64,000 nt of DNA from positions 806,001-870,000 of the forward strand of contig NZ_JAGSPA010000001.1 of assembly GCF_019204005.1 (NCBI RefSeq). Reading direction: 5' to 3'. Made by a program: the position numbers and the translations under genes. The DNA is from Pacificimonas pallii. Lineage in GTDB: Bacteria > Pseudomonadota > Alphaproteobacteria > Sphingomonadales > Sphingomonadaceae. How positions within the stretch are numbered: the stretch's first letter is position 1; each line of letters starts with the position of its first letter. The notes beneath the pieces were generated by a model that worked only from the letters and a program-made list of their open reading frames with translations, made no database searches and had not been told where the DNA came from. Positions 45,050-54,336 of the stretch are shown here, piece after piece.

Positions 45050-46390
45050 TCAATAGTTGTAGGCGCGTTCGCCATGCTCGGCGAGGTCGAGACCTTCGCG
45101 TTCAGCTTCGGCGGTCACCCGGCCGCCGGTGACGGCCTTTGCAAGATAGGCTGCGATGGCGGTACCGATGGCGGCCCATGAAATGGCGACCAGAACGGCG
45201 ACGATCTGGATCCAGACCTGTGCGCCCATGCCCGTTGATCCGTCGCCCGGACCGCCAATGAATGGCTGGTAGACGATGCCCGTACCGATCGCACCGACAA
45301 TGCCGCCGACGCCGTGGATGCCAAAGGCGTCCAGCGAGTCGTCGAAGCCAAGCTTCGGTTTCATCTCCGTGACGATGAAGTAGCAGACGATGGCGGAAAA
45401 CGCGCCCAGCAGGATCGCGCCGAACGGTCCGCTATTGCCCGCAGCGGGCGTGACGGCGACAAGTCCGGCAATGACACCTGAGCAGAAGCCAAGTGCCGAG
45501 CCCTTGCGGCCGGACACCGCCTCGGCAAGCATCCAGAACAGGCCGCCCGCAGCCGTCGCGACGAACGTGTTGATCATCGCCAGCCCGGCAAAGCCGTCTG
45601 CCTCAAGCGCGGACCCGGCATTGAAACCGAACCAGCCAACCCACAGCAGGCCGGTACCGATCATGGTCATGGTCAGGCTGTGCGGCGGCATGCGCTCGGT
45701 CGGATAGCCGATGCGCTTGCCAAAGATCAGCGCCGCGACGAGCGCGGACACACCGGCATTGATATGCACCACGGTGCCGCCTGCGAAATCCAGTGCGCCC
45801 ATGTCGAACAGCAGTCCGCCCTCCGCCCATACCATGTGCGCAATCGGGAAGTAGGTGATCGTCAGCCAGATCGCGGTAAACACCATGACGGTGGAGAATT
45901 TCACGCGCTCCACAATGCCGCCCAGAACGAGCGCGGCCGTAATCGCCGCGAATGTCATCTGGAAGCTGATGAAGACAAATTCGGAGATGACCTCATCGGA
46001 AAAGGTTGCCGCGGTTGATTCGAGCGTGACGCCCGACAGGAACCAGGCTCCGCCACTGATGAACTGGCCCATAACCCCTGATGGCGCGTCAGGTCCAAAG
46101 GCCAGGCCGTAACCCCACATCACCCAGATCAGCATGGCAAGGCAGGCGACGGCACCAACCTGCGTCATGACTGACAGCATGTTCTTTGTGCGGACCAGGC
46201 CGCCATAGAACAGCGCAAGGCCCGGCAGGATCATGAGCATGACGAGGATGGTCGCCGTCATCATCCAGGCATTATTGCCCGGATTTGGCACGGCGGCGAC
46301 CGCCGCGGCGGTGTCCTGCGCGAATGCCGCGCCCGTGACGAGCGTACTCCCCATCAGGGCTGCGGCCAATTTCAAAGTTTGCTTCAGCAT
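45050..46390 (-). CDS. amtB: Ammonium transporter
   Basis: AmtB conducts ammonia across the inner membrane. The 446-residue protein has a signal-like N-terminus and 11 or more hydrophobic segments. It shows the family signature FAGGTVVHINAGVSAL, IWLTITYFPIAHMVW and DDSLDAFGIHGVGG, including the twin-histidine region. It lies 15 bases after glnK, in the standard glnK-amtB operon, where GlnK blocks the channel when nitrogen is ample. Confidence 0.97.
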   Translation of the reverse strand: MLKQTLKLAAALMGSTLVTGAAFAQDTAAAVAAVPNPGNNAWMMTATILVMLMILPGLALFYGGLVRTKNMLSVMTQVGAVACLAMLIWVMWGYGLAFGPDAPSGVMGQFISGGAWFLSGVTLESTAATFSDEVISEFVFISFQMTFAAITAALVLGGIVERVKFSTVMVFTAIWLTITYFPIAHMVWAEGGLLFDMGALDFAGGTVVHINAGVSALVAALIFGKRIGYPTERMPPHSLTMTMIGTGLLWVGWFGFNAGSALEADGFAGLAMINTFVATAAGGLFWMLAEAVSGRKGSALGFCSGVIAGLVAVTPAAGNSGPFGAILLGAFSAIVCYFIVTEMKPKLGFDDSLDAFGIHGVGGIVGAIGTGIVYQPFIGGPGDGSTGMGAQVWIQIVAVLVAISWAAIGTAIAAYLAKAVTGGRVTAEAEREGLDLAEHGERAYNY

Positions 46391-46405
46391 GATGTCCCCC
46401 TGGTC

Positions 46406-46744
46406 CTAAAGTGCGGTTTCGGCGGTTTCGCCGGTACGGATGCGCAGTGCGTCCTCGACGCCCAGCGTGAAGATCTTGCCGTCGCCGATGCTGCCGGTAT
46501 TGGCGATCTGGCTGATCGTTTCGACGACGCGCGATGCGAGGTCTGCCGGCACGACAATCTCGAGTTTGAGTTTCGGCACCATGGTGACCTGATATTCCGC
46601 GCCGCGGTAAACCTCGGTATGGCCCTTCTGGCGGCCATAGCCCTTCACTTCGGATACGGTCATGCCGGTGATGCCCACGCCTTCCAGCGCCTCCCGGACG
46701 TCATCCAGCTTGAACGGTTTGATGATCGCGATGATGAGTTTCAC
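46406..46744 (-). CDS. glnK: PII nitrogen regulatory protein GlnK
   Basis: PII proteins sense 2-oxoglutarate and ATP and control AmtB and other nitrogen targets. Starting at the GTG ending at 46744 gives exactly 112 residues, the canonical length, with MKLIIAIIKPFKLDDVREAL at the front. An earlier in-frame ATG would add seven residues. The T-loop RQKGHTEVYRGAEY has Tyr51 for uridylylation, and GDGKIFTL is present. A probable sigma-54 promoter is about 50 bases upstream. Confidence 0.96.
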   Translation of the reverse strand: MKLIIAIIKPFKLDDVREALEGVGITGMTVSEVKGYGRQKGHTEVYRGAEYQVTMVPKLKLEIVVPADLASRVVETISQIANTGSIGDGKIFTLGVEDALRIRTGETAETAL

Positions 46745-46790
46745 GGATGCATCCCCCTTCTGCATGTTTTGTTAACAATGCGGGAAAGTG

Positions 46791-46806
46791 AGCATGAAGC
46801 GTGCCA
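46791..46806 (-). promoter_or_regulatory. Probable sigma-54 promoter of glnK-amtB
   Basis: On the minus strand TGGCAC-GCTTC-ATGCT matches the -24/-12 consensus TGGCAC-N5-TTGCW with one mismatch, including the invariant GG and GC at correct spacing. It lies 47 bases before the glnK GTG, a usual distance. Nitrogen-responsive NtrC-type control would follow. Confidence 0.65.
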
Positions 46807-46912
46807 AGTGCTGCGCTGCGGCATTTGCAGCGATCTCAGGCGACGAAAACGAATTTTTCTGACTAGACTTTCGGCACTCTTTAACGATTGCCCAAGATTC
46901 AGGCAGAAACGG

Positions 46913-47110
46913 CTATGCTGCCAATAGCGCGCGTGCCTCCGCCTCGTCCTCCGGCAGAACCATAAGACGCGAGGGCATCATCGCGCCTCCAAACGCGGAC
47001 GACAGATTGTGGTCCAGCAGCAAGACCTCGATTCCCGCAGCATCCAGCCGCGCGCGGGCCAGATCCGCTTCAATGGGCGTGTGGAATCGCGCGATTTCAA
47101 TCATGGCCAT
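46913..47110 (-). CDS. DUF2007 small protein
   Basis: The 65-residue protein reads MIEIARFHTPIEADLARARLDAAGIEVLLLDHN, then SRLMVLPEDEAEARALL, the pattern of DUF2007 (putative signal-transducing) proteins. These are related to PII-type folds. The function is unknown. It begins at ATG 47110 or 47104. It lies just upstream of the glnK promoter region on the same strand. Confidence 0.75.
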   Translation of the reverse strand: MAMIEIARFHTPIEADLARARLDAAGIEVLLLDHNLSSAFGGAMMPSRLMVLPEDEAEARALLAA

Positions 47111-47353
47111 GGCGGGGACGCGGTGTGGGTGCCGTTCGCTCCCCTCTCCCCATCATAGCCGTCCTCCGCCCTAACCGCCCCAGAATGCCATTCACTAGCC
47201 GGTACCAGCGGTCACAAAAAGGGCAGATGTTCGATCGGCCGGTTTTCTCATCCGCGATCTCGACGTGGTAACCCCCCGGCCGCCCGCGTCAGGGCGGTGG
47301 ATGAGGGCATATGGCCGCATGTGCTTCCGGCTCAATTGACGAGGGTCCGGCGC

Positions 47354-48598
47354 TCAGGCTGCGTCCTTGTCCAGTTCGGCGCTCAGCAGCGGTGATTTGA
47401 ACGCGTAGATCAGCAGTCCCGCCAGCATGGCGGCGCTGACGATATAGGGCAGCGGCTGTCCGAACTGGTACAGGCCGACACCGATGGTGGGGGCGAGAAT
47501 GAAGCTTGCCCCGTTGACGGAGGTCACACTGCCCGCAGCGGCCCCCTGATCTTCCTGCCCGACCGCAAGCGAAGCGCCTGCGGAAAATCCGGGCCGCGCA
47601 AAGCCGTAGCCCAGCATGGCAAGTGCGAAGCTGAGCGTGATGGCGTAGATACTGGATGACATCGCCATGCCGATTGTCCCGGCAAGCGCCAGTCCTGCGC
47701 CCCAGCGGGTCAGCTGCTTCGGTCCCATGCCGAACATGCTGATCAGGCCCCATTGCGCCAGCAGGGTCGCGCCCGCACCCGCCATCATGGCAAGGCCGAT
47801 CAGGGCCTGCGCGGCGGCGGGGTCGGCGCCGCTCGTATCGATGATGAAAAAGCCCAGCGTCTGGCCCATCGCGGCCTGCGCATTGCCGACGACCAGCCCG
47901 TAAATGACGAAAGGACGGATGCGCGGGTCCGACCATTTCAGGCGCCGCGATCCATGCGCGCGATTGCGCGCGATCTCCGCCGCATCGTCTTTTGGCAGGT
48001 AGCGCGACACCAGGAACAGCGTGATCAACGCGACAAGCGTGAATGCGAATAGCGGCCCGGACAGCGTCACGACCGGAAAAATGAAAAACGGTGCGACCGC
48101 AGGCCCGACGACCGTTCCCAGACCGAAAGCGGAGGCGAGGACAGAAATCGCGGCGGTGCGCTGGCGCGGGCTGGTGCGGACGGCGACATAGGCCTGCGCG
48201 GCGGGGTTCGAGGCACTGCCGAACAGGCCGAAAATTGCCCGGAACAACGCGAACAGCGCCACCGTCATCGTGCCGCCGATCAGACCCTTGAGACCGGCGA
48301 ATATCGAGAGCGCGCACAGCAGCGTCGACAGGAAAAACCCGGCCATGCCGAGCTGCACCAGCCGTTTTCGGCCGCGCCTGTCCGACTGTTCCGCCCAGAA
48401 CGGCGCGCTCAGCGTCCAGAACAGCGCCGACAGACTAAAGATCGCGGCAATGGCGATATCGGGGATTTGCAACTCGCGGCCAATCGACGGCAGCACGGAC
48501 TGCAGCGCGGTATTCCCCGCTGCGACCGTGAACAGCACGAGAAACAAAAGGCGGAAATCGTTCCGCCGGAAACCTTCCATGCCGGGTGCGCTCGCCAT
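47354..48598 (-). CDS. MFS transporter (TetA/drug-efflux-like)
   Basis: The 414-residue protein has about 12 hydrophobic segments and a loop WAEQSDRRGRKRLVQLG between helices 2 and 3, typical of MFS efflux proteins. The ATG ending at 48598 starts MASAPGMEGFRRNDFR and lies one base beyond the EamA stop, so the two genes are probably cotranscribed. The substrate is unknown. Confidence 0.88.
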   Translation of the reverse strand: MASAPGMEGFRRNDFRLLFLVLFTVAAGNTALQSVLPSIGRELQIPDIAIAAIFSLSALFWTLSAPFWAEQSDRRGRKRLVQLGMAGFFLSTLLCALSIFAGLKGLIGGTMTVALFALFRAIFGLFGSASNPAAQAYVAVRTSPRQRTAAISVLASAFGLGTVVGPAVAPFFIFPVVTLSGPLFAFTLVALITLFLVSRYLPKDDAAEIARNRAHGSRRLKWSDPRIRPFVIYGLVVGNAQAAMGQTLGFFIIDTSGADPAAAQALIGLAMMAGAGATLLAQWGLISMFGMGPKQLTRWGAGLALAGTIGMAMSSSIYAITLSFALAMLGYGFARPGFSAGASLAVGQEDQGAAAGSVTSVNGASFILAPTIGVGLYQFGQPLPYIVSAAMLAGLLIYAFKSPLLSAELDKDAA

Positions 48599-48599
48599 T

Positions 48600-49487
48600 T
48601 TAGAAGGCGCTCTTTTTCTGACGCGTCTTTGACGGGCCGCGCTCATTCCATGCGATGTACAGGCAGGCACCCGCGATAATGGCCGCGCCGATGTAGATTT
48701 CGATACGCGGCTCTTCCTGAAACATTACCCAGCCGAGCAGCGTGGCCCATAACAGCCCGGTATATTCAAAAACGATCAAAACCTGCGCCTCCGCCCGCGC
48801 ATAGGCGTAGATCAGCGACAGAATGCCGCCAAGACCAAGCAGGCCGGCGGCAAGGCCGGGAATCAGGGCGTCTTGCCCTGGCAGCGGGCCGAGCGTCAGT
48901 GCAAGGGGTGTCAGCACGAGCAGCGGGACGACGGTCCCGAAAACGGCTATCACAAGCGGATTGTCCCGCTGCGCGCGTGACCGCAGGATCATGGTTTGCA
49001 CGGCATAAATGACCGCCGAGGCCAATACCGCTGCGATGGCAAGATTGCGCGCGCCGCCACTGGCGCTATCGTCTGCACCCTGGACGGTCACCACGACACC
49101 GGCGAACCCGGCAATCGCGGCCAGAAGGACATTGCCGCGCATTTTCTCTTTCAGAAACAGTGCGGCGAGCGGCGGTACGATCAGCGGTGCGATGAAGGCC
49201 AGCGTAATCGTCTCCGCCAGCGACAGGATCGAAATGGCATAAAAGAAACAGATGCTCATGGCGGCGATCATGACGCCGCGCAGCGTGTGGGCTCTTATGG
49301 CTTCCCGGTCCGGCATGGCGTGCCGGGCGAAATAGAGGAGCGGCAGGGTGACGATCGTTCCAAAAGCGAAGCGCAGCCATGTCGCCGTCAGCGCGGTGTC
49401 CTGCAGCGCCAGCACCTTCACCGCCGCGTCCATCGCGCTCAGGAAGGCGATACCCAATATGGCAAGGAAAATGGGGGACGCGCGCAT
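48600..49487 (-). CDS. EamA/RhaT-type (DMT) transporter
   Basis: The 295-residue protein has about 10 hydrophobic segments in two EamA-like halves (LAILGIAFLSAMDAAVKVLAL at the start and a second repeat after about 150). Drug/metabolite transporters of this kind export metabolites. The start at 49487 is a choice based on the first membrane helix; 13 more residues lie upstream in frame. It is the first gene of a pair with the MFS transporter. Confidence 0.85.
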   Translation of the reverse strand: MRASPIFLAILGIAFLSAMDAAVKVLALQDTALTATWLRFAFGTIVTLPLLYFARHAMPDREAIRAHTLRGVMIAAMSICFFYAISILSLAETITLAFIAPLIVPPLAALFLKEKMRGNVLLAAIAGFAGVVVTVQGADDSASGGARNLAIAAVLASAVIYAVQTMILRSRAQRDNPLVIAVFGTVVPLLVLTPLALTLGPLPGQDALIPGLAAGLLGLGGILSLIYAYARAEAQVLIVFEYTGLLWATLLGWVMFQEEPRIEIYIGAAIIAGACLYIAWNERGPSKTRQKKSAF

Positions 49488-49570
49488 GGTGTAGCGGGCC
49501 TTCGGCGCGGCACGGGGGCGTGTCAATATCGCGAGGCGCCCCCGCGCTTTATGACAGCACCATCATCTGT

Positions 49571-49588
49571 CTGTCACATGCTCGTCAT
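49571..49588 (+). promoter_or_regulatory. Pho-box-like site upstream of pstS
   Basis: CTGTCACATGCTCGTCAT holds two 7-base half-sites, CTGTCAC and TCGTCAT, with a 4-base spacer, close to the Pho box (two CTGTCAT-like repeats 11 bases apart). A third CTGTCAT appears inverted just upstream. It lies about 97 bases before the pstS ATG. PhoB binding is inferred. Confidence 0.55.
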
Positions 49589-49684
49589 ATGGATGCGGCA
49601 TGGGCGGGTGAACATGAATTCCAGCCGGATGGGCCCTTATGGGTTCCTGTGCGGTGCCCAATTTAGAAGAGGATGCTTCTTTCC

Positions 49685-50761
49685 ATGCGCAAATTTCTCC
49701 CTGCTCTGACGGCGGCAACGGCTGTTCTGGCCCTTGCGGCCTGCGACAATAATTCTAGTGGTACGCCCTCTGACGGCGCTGAGGCCGCATCGGCCAGCCC
49801 CGCAATTCGCATTGTCGGTTCCTCCACGGTCTATCCGTTCACGACCGCTGTTGCAGAGAACTTCAACAACACCAACCCGAATGCCGCGGCGCCGATCGTC
49901 GAATCCACCGGCACGGGCGGGGGTATGAAGCTGTTCTGCGCGGGCGTTGGCCTTGAGCATCCGGATATCTCCAACGCGTCGCGCCGGATCAAGGCCAGCG
50001 AAGTCGAGATGTGCAACGCGAATGGCGTGCAGCAGATTCTGGAAATCCAGGTCGGTATTGACGGCATCGCCTTCGCGCAAAGCCGCGATGCACAGGACAT
50101 GCCGCTGACGGCGGAGCAGCTTTACCGCGCACTTGCGGCCACCGCCCCCGATGGCAGCAAGAATGCGGTTACCAACTGGAACCAGGTTGATCCAAGCCTT
50201 CCCGATCGCCGCATCGAAGTCCTCGGCCCGCCGCCGACGTCCGGCACGCGCGACGCATTTAACGAACTCGTGATGCAGTCCGGCTGCGAGGAAGTCCCCG
50301 AGGTTGCCGCTCTTGAAGCGCAGGACGAGGATTTGTTCGAAGAACGCTGCACGAAGCTGCGGGAAGACGGTGTGTTCGTCGAGGCTGGCGAAAACGACAA
50401 TCTGATCGTTCAGAAGCTGGTATCGAACCCGGTTGCCGTCGGTATCTTCGGCTATTCTTATCTTGAGGAAAATCTCGACAAGATCGCGCCGCTGACGCTG
50501 AACGGTGTGACACCGACCTATGAAGACATCGCAAGCGGTGCCTACATCGCCGCTCGTCCGCTCTATATCTATGTAAAGGGGGAGCACATGACGGCGAAGC
50601 CTGACCTCGCGGCATTCCTCGCGGAATATACCAGCGAAGCCACATCGGGGCCTGACGGCTATCTGCGCAACCGCGGTCTGATCGCAGCGACAGACGACGT
50701 CCGGGCTGCCAACCGTGACGCTGCGGAGAACGGCACGGTTCTGGACGCAAGCACGCTGTAA
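49685..50761 (+). CDS. pstS: Phosphate-binding lipoprotein, PstS family
   Basis: The 358-residue protein has a lipoprotein signal (LALAACDNN, Cys about 20) and the phosphate-binding pattern RIVGSSTVYPF near the start and GPPPTSGTRDAF near the middle. It would capture phosphate for an ABC transporter. I start at 49685, 12 bases after an AAGAGGA site. No pstC, pstA, pstB or phoU gene is adjacent, so it is an orphan copy here. A strong terminator follows. Confidence 0.9.
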   Translation: MRKFLPALTAATAVLALAACDNNSSGTPSDGAEAASASPAIRIVGSSTVYPFTTAVAENFNNTNPNAAAPIVESTGTGGGMKLFCAGVGLEHPDISNASRRIKASEVEMCNANGVQQILEIQVGIDGIAFAQSRDAQDMPLTAEQLYRALAATAPDGSKNAVTNWNQVDPSLPDRRIEVLGPPPTSGTRDAFNELVMQSGCEEVPEVAALEAQDEDLFEERCTKLREDGVFVEAGENDNLIVQKLVSNPVAVGIFGYSYLEENLDKIAPLTLNGVTPTYEDIASGAYIAARPLYIYVKGEHMTAKPDLAAFLAEYTSEATSGPDGYLRNRGLIAATDDVRAANRDAAENGTVLDASTL

Positions 50762-50811
50762 GTTTTTTAACCCCCGACCGCCGTTGTTGACATAGCGCGG
50801 CGGCGACCTGG

Positions 50812-50841
50812 CCCGGGCTGTTTCGGCAGCCCGGGTTTTTT
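50812..50841 (+). terminator. Rho-independent terminator after pstS
   Basis: CCCGGGCTG and CAGCCCGGG form a perfect 9-base stem with loop TTTCGG, followed by six T residues. This is a strong intrinsic terminator 50 bases downstream of the pstS stop. Confidence 0.92.
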
Positions 50842-50906
50842 CGTCAATTTAGATGTTAAGGCCCGTCAGTCCGCCGAATGACGTAACGGGAAAAGGGAGG
50901 CAGTTG

Positions 50907-52088
50907 CTAGCCCGCCTTCGGTACCAGCCTCATCATGCGGCCGTCCTCACCGTCTTCCAGCACATAGATGTTGCCATCGGGACCCTCTTCGACCTCGCGA
51001 ATGCGCGTTCCCATATCGTAGCGTGCGATCTCCCCGGCATTTTCGCCGTCCAGGGAAACGTTGACGATGGCCATGGAGGACAGACCGCCAATCAGGCCGG
51101 TGCCCTGCCATGCCGGAAACCTGTCACCGGAATAAACGATGAAGCTGGAGGGCGAAATGACCGGCGTCCAGGTCTGCTCGGGCGCGTTGTAGCCGTCGCC
51201 GTCGCTGTGGTCCGGTATATCGCGGCCGTCATAATGATCGCCATTGGAAACGCGCGGATAGCCGTAATTGTCGCCTTTCACGACCATGTTCAACTCATCG
51301 CCGCCAGCAGGCCCCATTTCATGATTCCACAAATTGCCATCGCTATCGAAGGCGATGCCAAGGGGATTGCGATGGCCAAGGCTCCAGATCTGCGCCGTGA
51401 CGCCGCCCTGATCGGCAAAGGGATTGTCAGCGGGCACGCTGCCATCGTCGTTCAATCGCAGGATCTTGCCCATATTGGACTGCATGTCTTGCGCAGGCTC
51501 GAATTTCTGCCGCTCGCCGGAGCTGATCCACAGCATGCCGTCGGCGTCAAAGGCGATGCGATGGCCATAATGCCCGCGACCCGTCACCTTCGGAAACTGG
51601 CGCCAGATCACGTCCATGCCGGTGAAGCTACAGCTCGATACCGCTTCGCAGTCGAGTCTTCCGCGCGCCACGGCGGCGCCGCGCGTGTCGTCGTCACCCG
51701 CCTCGGCATATGAGATGTAGATCAAGCCATTTTCGGCGAAGTCCGGATGCGCGACGACATCGCCAAGCCCGCCCTGGCCGCCATAGTCCACCTCCGGCAT
51801 GCCGGTGACATCGCCGATCAGGCCGACTTTCGGGTCGAAAAACTTCATCGTGCCCGGCTTTTCCGTCACGAGCATCAGGCCGTCGGGAAGAAATGTCATC
51901 GCCCATGGTTCGTCGAAGGTTTCCAGCTCTTCGATATCAAAGCTCACCTTTTCTGCTGACGTCGCGTCCGTTTCTTCAGTTGCGGCAACGGTCTCGTCGG
52001 CGACCCCTTCGGACATGCTGCATCCGCCCAGCGCGAGGGCGGCACCAACGGTTGTCGTCAGAAAAAGCGAAGCGGGAAAGCGGGTCAT
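50907..52088 (-). CDS. PQQ-dependent sugar dehydrogenase-like lipoprotein
   Basis: The 393-residue protein has a lipoprotein signal (LALGGCSMS, Cys about 23). A six-bladed propeller follows with FDEPWAMTFLPDG, GQGGLGDVVAHPDF, SLGHRNPLGIAFD and GPAGGDELN motifs, typical of soluble glucose/aldose dehydrogenases (Asd/YliI-like). It would oxidise sugars in the periplasm if PQQ is available. The sequence cannot fix the substrate. Confidence 0.88.
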   Translation of the reverse strand: MTRFPASLFLTTTVGAALALGGCSMSEGVADETVAATEETDATSAEKVSFDIEELETFDEPWAMTFLPDGLMLVTEKPGTMKFFDPKVGLIGDVTGMPEVDYGGQGGLGDVVAHPDFAENGLIYISYAEAGDDDTRGAAVARGRLDCEAVSSCSFTGMDVIWRQFPKVTGRGHYGHRIAFDADGMLWISSGERQKFEPAQDMQSNMGKILRLNDDGSVPADNPFADQGGVTAQIWSLGHRNPLGIAFDSDGNLWNHEMGPAGGDELNMVVKGDNYGYPRVSNGDHYDGRDIPDHSDGDGYNAPEQTWTPVISPSSFIVYSGDRFPAWQGTGLIGGLSSMAIVNVSLDGENAGEIARYDMGTRIREVEEGPDGNIYVLEDGEDGRMMRLVPKAG

Positions 52089-52246
52089 TCTACTGTATCT
52101 CCGGATTTGATGGGGAGGGCCTTGCGCGAGAGATTAGGCGAATCTATATCGGAAGTCATCTTCCACATGGTTAGCCGCTTGGAAGCTGGTTCCGATCCCC
52201 GGACCCGGCCCACAAACGCTATGCCGCAAGCAACAGGATTGTCGTT

Positions 52247-52750
52247 CTGGCTGATATCGCTGCCCTCACCGCTCTTGTCGAGCCGCTGGTGATTGCCCGC
52301 GGCTGGGAACTCGTGCGCATCAAGATGACCACGGGCGAGATGGGCAAGACGCTGCAGATCATGGCGGAGGACCCCGCGACCGGCCAGCTGGTCGTCGATC
52401 AGTGCGCCGCGCTCAGCCGGGAGGTTTCCGAATTGTTCGATGAGGTCGACCCCATCGAGGAAGAGTATAATCTCGAGGTTTCCTCGCCGGGTATCGACCG
52501 GCCACTGACGCGCGCGAAGGATTTCGCGCTGTGGGCGGGGCACAAGGCAAAGATCACGCTGACGGACGCCATTGACGGCCGCAAGAAATTCGCGGGCACA
52601 TTGCTTGGACTTGAGGGGGAGGCGGCCCAGCTTCGCCTGGAAGATGGTTCGGAAGCGGTGATGACCTTTCCCATTGATGCTATACATGGCGCCAAGCTGG
52701 TGCTGACCGATGCGCTGATTGCGGCCACACAGCCGCAGTCACTGAACTAG
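52247..52750 (+). CDS. rimP: Ribosome maturation factor RimP with probable CTG start
   Basis: RimP helps assemble the 30S subunit. The frame encodes ADIAALTALVEPLVIARGWELVRIK before the first GTG (52289). That conserved N-terminal helix should be part of the protein, but no ATG, GTG or TTG is in frame there. The best start is CTG 52247, with AGGA eight bases upstream; ATT 52238 is another option. The body has LEVSSPGIDRPLTRAKDFA, the family marker. From CTG the protein has 167 residues. It leads the nusA operon. Confidence 0.85.
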   Translation: MADIAALTALVEPLVIARGWELVRIKMTTGEMGKTLQIMAEDPATGQLVVDQCAALSREVSELFDEVDPIEEEYNLEVSSPGIDRPLTRAKDFALWAGHKAKITLTDAIDGRKKFAGTLLGLEGEAAQLRLEDGSEAVMTFPIDAIHGAKLVLTDALIAATQPQSLN

Positions 52751-52764
52751 AGGAACGATTAGAC

Positions 52765-54336
52765 ATGGCCACTGCAACCACCGCGAACCGCGCCGAACTG
52801 CTTGCCATTGCAGATGCGGTCGCCCGCGAGAAATCCATCGACCGCGCCATCGTGATCGAGGCCATGGAAGAAGCTTTCCAGAAGGGCGCGCGCGCCAAAT
52901 ACGGCCAGGAAAACGACATTCGCGCGAAGATGGACCCCGATACCGGTGACGTGCGCCTGTGGCGCGTCGTCGAGGTTGTCGAGGCGCCGGAAAACAACTT
53001 CACCGAAATCTCTGTGGAAAAGGCGCAGGAGCGTGAAGCGGGCGCTGCCATTGGCGACTTCATCGTCGATCCGCTGCCCTCCATCGAATTCGGCCGCATC
53101 GCCGCCCAGGCCGCCAAACAGACCATTGTGCAGAAGGTCCGCGATGCCGAGCGCGAGCGTCAGTATGATGAATATAAGGACCGTGCCGGCGAAGTGATCA
53201 CCGGCATCGTCAAACGCGTCGAATTTGGTCATGTCGTTGTCGACCTTGGCCGCGCGGAAGGCGTGATTCGCCGTGACGAGCAGATTCCGCGCGAATTGCT
53301 GCGTGTTGGGGACCGCGTCCGCTGCTACATCAAGGATGTGCGCCGCGAGCTGCGCGGCCCGCAGATTTTTCTCTCCCGTTCTGCCGGTGAGTTCATGAAG
53401 CTGCTGTTCGCGCAGGAAGTGCCCGAAATCTACGATGGTATTATCGAGATCAAGGCCGTCGCCCGCGATCCGGGCAGCCGCGCGAAGATCGGCGTCATTT
53501 CCTATGATGGTTCCATCGACCCGGTCGGCGCCTGCGTCGGCATGAAGGGCAGCCGCGTTCAGGCTGTCGTGCAGGAATTGCAGGGCGAGAAGATCGACAT
53601 CATCCCCTGGTCCGAGGATACGGCGACATTTGTCGTGAACGCGCTTCAGCCCGCCGAGGTCGCGAAGGTTGTGATCGATGAGGATGAGAACCGCATCGAA
53701 GTCGTGGTCCCGGACGAGCAATTGTCGCTTGCCATTGGCCGCCGTGGTCAGAATGTGCGCCTCGCCAGCCAGATTTCCGGGCACCAGATCGACATCCTGA
53801 CCGAGGATGAGGAGTCCGCGCGGCGTCAGGAGGAATTCACCACGCGTTCCGAGATGTTCATGAACGAACTGGACGTCGATGAGACGCTGGCACAGCTGAT
53901 TGTGGCAGAGGGTTTCTCCGAAATGGAAGAAGTGGCCTATGTCGAAGCCGAGGAAATCGCCGCTATTGAAGGCTTTGACGAAGACCTTGCCGAAGAGCTG
54001 CAGAATCGTGCCCGTGAGGCGCTGGAGGTTCGCGACCAGAAGGCGCGTGAGAAGCGCCGCGCGCTTGGTGTCGAGGATGCCGTGGCTGAGATCGAGGGCC
54101 TTACCGAGAGGATGCTCGTCACCCTTGGCGAAAATGGCGTCAAGACGCTTGACGACCTCGGCGACCTTGCCACTGATGAACTGGTTTCCAAGCGCGATGG
54201 CTTCCTGAAGGATTACGACCTGTCCGAAGATGATGGTAACCGCATCATCATGGCCGCGCGCGCGCACTGGTTCGAGGATGAGGATGCCGCGAACACTGAT
54301 TCCGGGGAGGTCGCCGATGCGACAGAGCCCCAATGA
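52765..54336 (+). CDS. nusA: Transcription termination/antitermination factor NusA
   Basis: NusA binds RNA polymerase and nascent RNA. The 523-residue protein has the N-terminal polymerase-binding domain, an S1 domain (GEVITGIVKRVEFGHVVVDLG about 143-163), two KH domains (IGVISYDGSIDPVGACVGMKGSR and IGRRGQNVRLASQISG) and two C-terminal acidic repeats (about 350-515). It follows rimP by 14 bases, the classic order. Confidence 0.97.
   Translation: MATATTANRAELLAIADAVAREKSIDRAIVIEAMEEAFQKGARAKYGQENDIRAKMDPDTGDVRLWRVVEVVEAPENNFTEISVEKAQEREAGAAIGDFIVDPLPSIEFGRIAAQAAKQTIVQKVRDAERERQYDEYKDRAGEVITGIVKRVEFGHVVVDLGRAEGVIRRDEQIPRELLRVGDRVRCYIKDVRRELRGPQIFLSRSAGEFMKLLFAQEVPEIYDGIIEIKAVARDPGSRAKIGVISYDGSIDPVGACVGMKGSRVQAVVQELQGEKIDIIPWSEDTATFVVNALQPAEVAKVVIDEDENRIEVVVPDEQLSLAIGRRGQNVRLASQISGHQIDILTEDEESARRQEEFTTRSEMFMNELDVDETLAQLIVAEGFSEMEEVAYVEAEEIAAIEGFDEDLAEELQNRAREALEVRDQKAREKRRALGVEDAVAEIEGLTERMLVTLGENGVKTLDDLGDLATDELVSKRDGFLKDYDLSEDDGNRIIMAARAHWFEDEDAANTDSGEVADATEPQ

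Noticed and set aside
52289-52291. GTG as the rimP start
   Set aside because: It would drop the conserved N-terminal helix that is encoded just upstream in the same frame.
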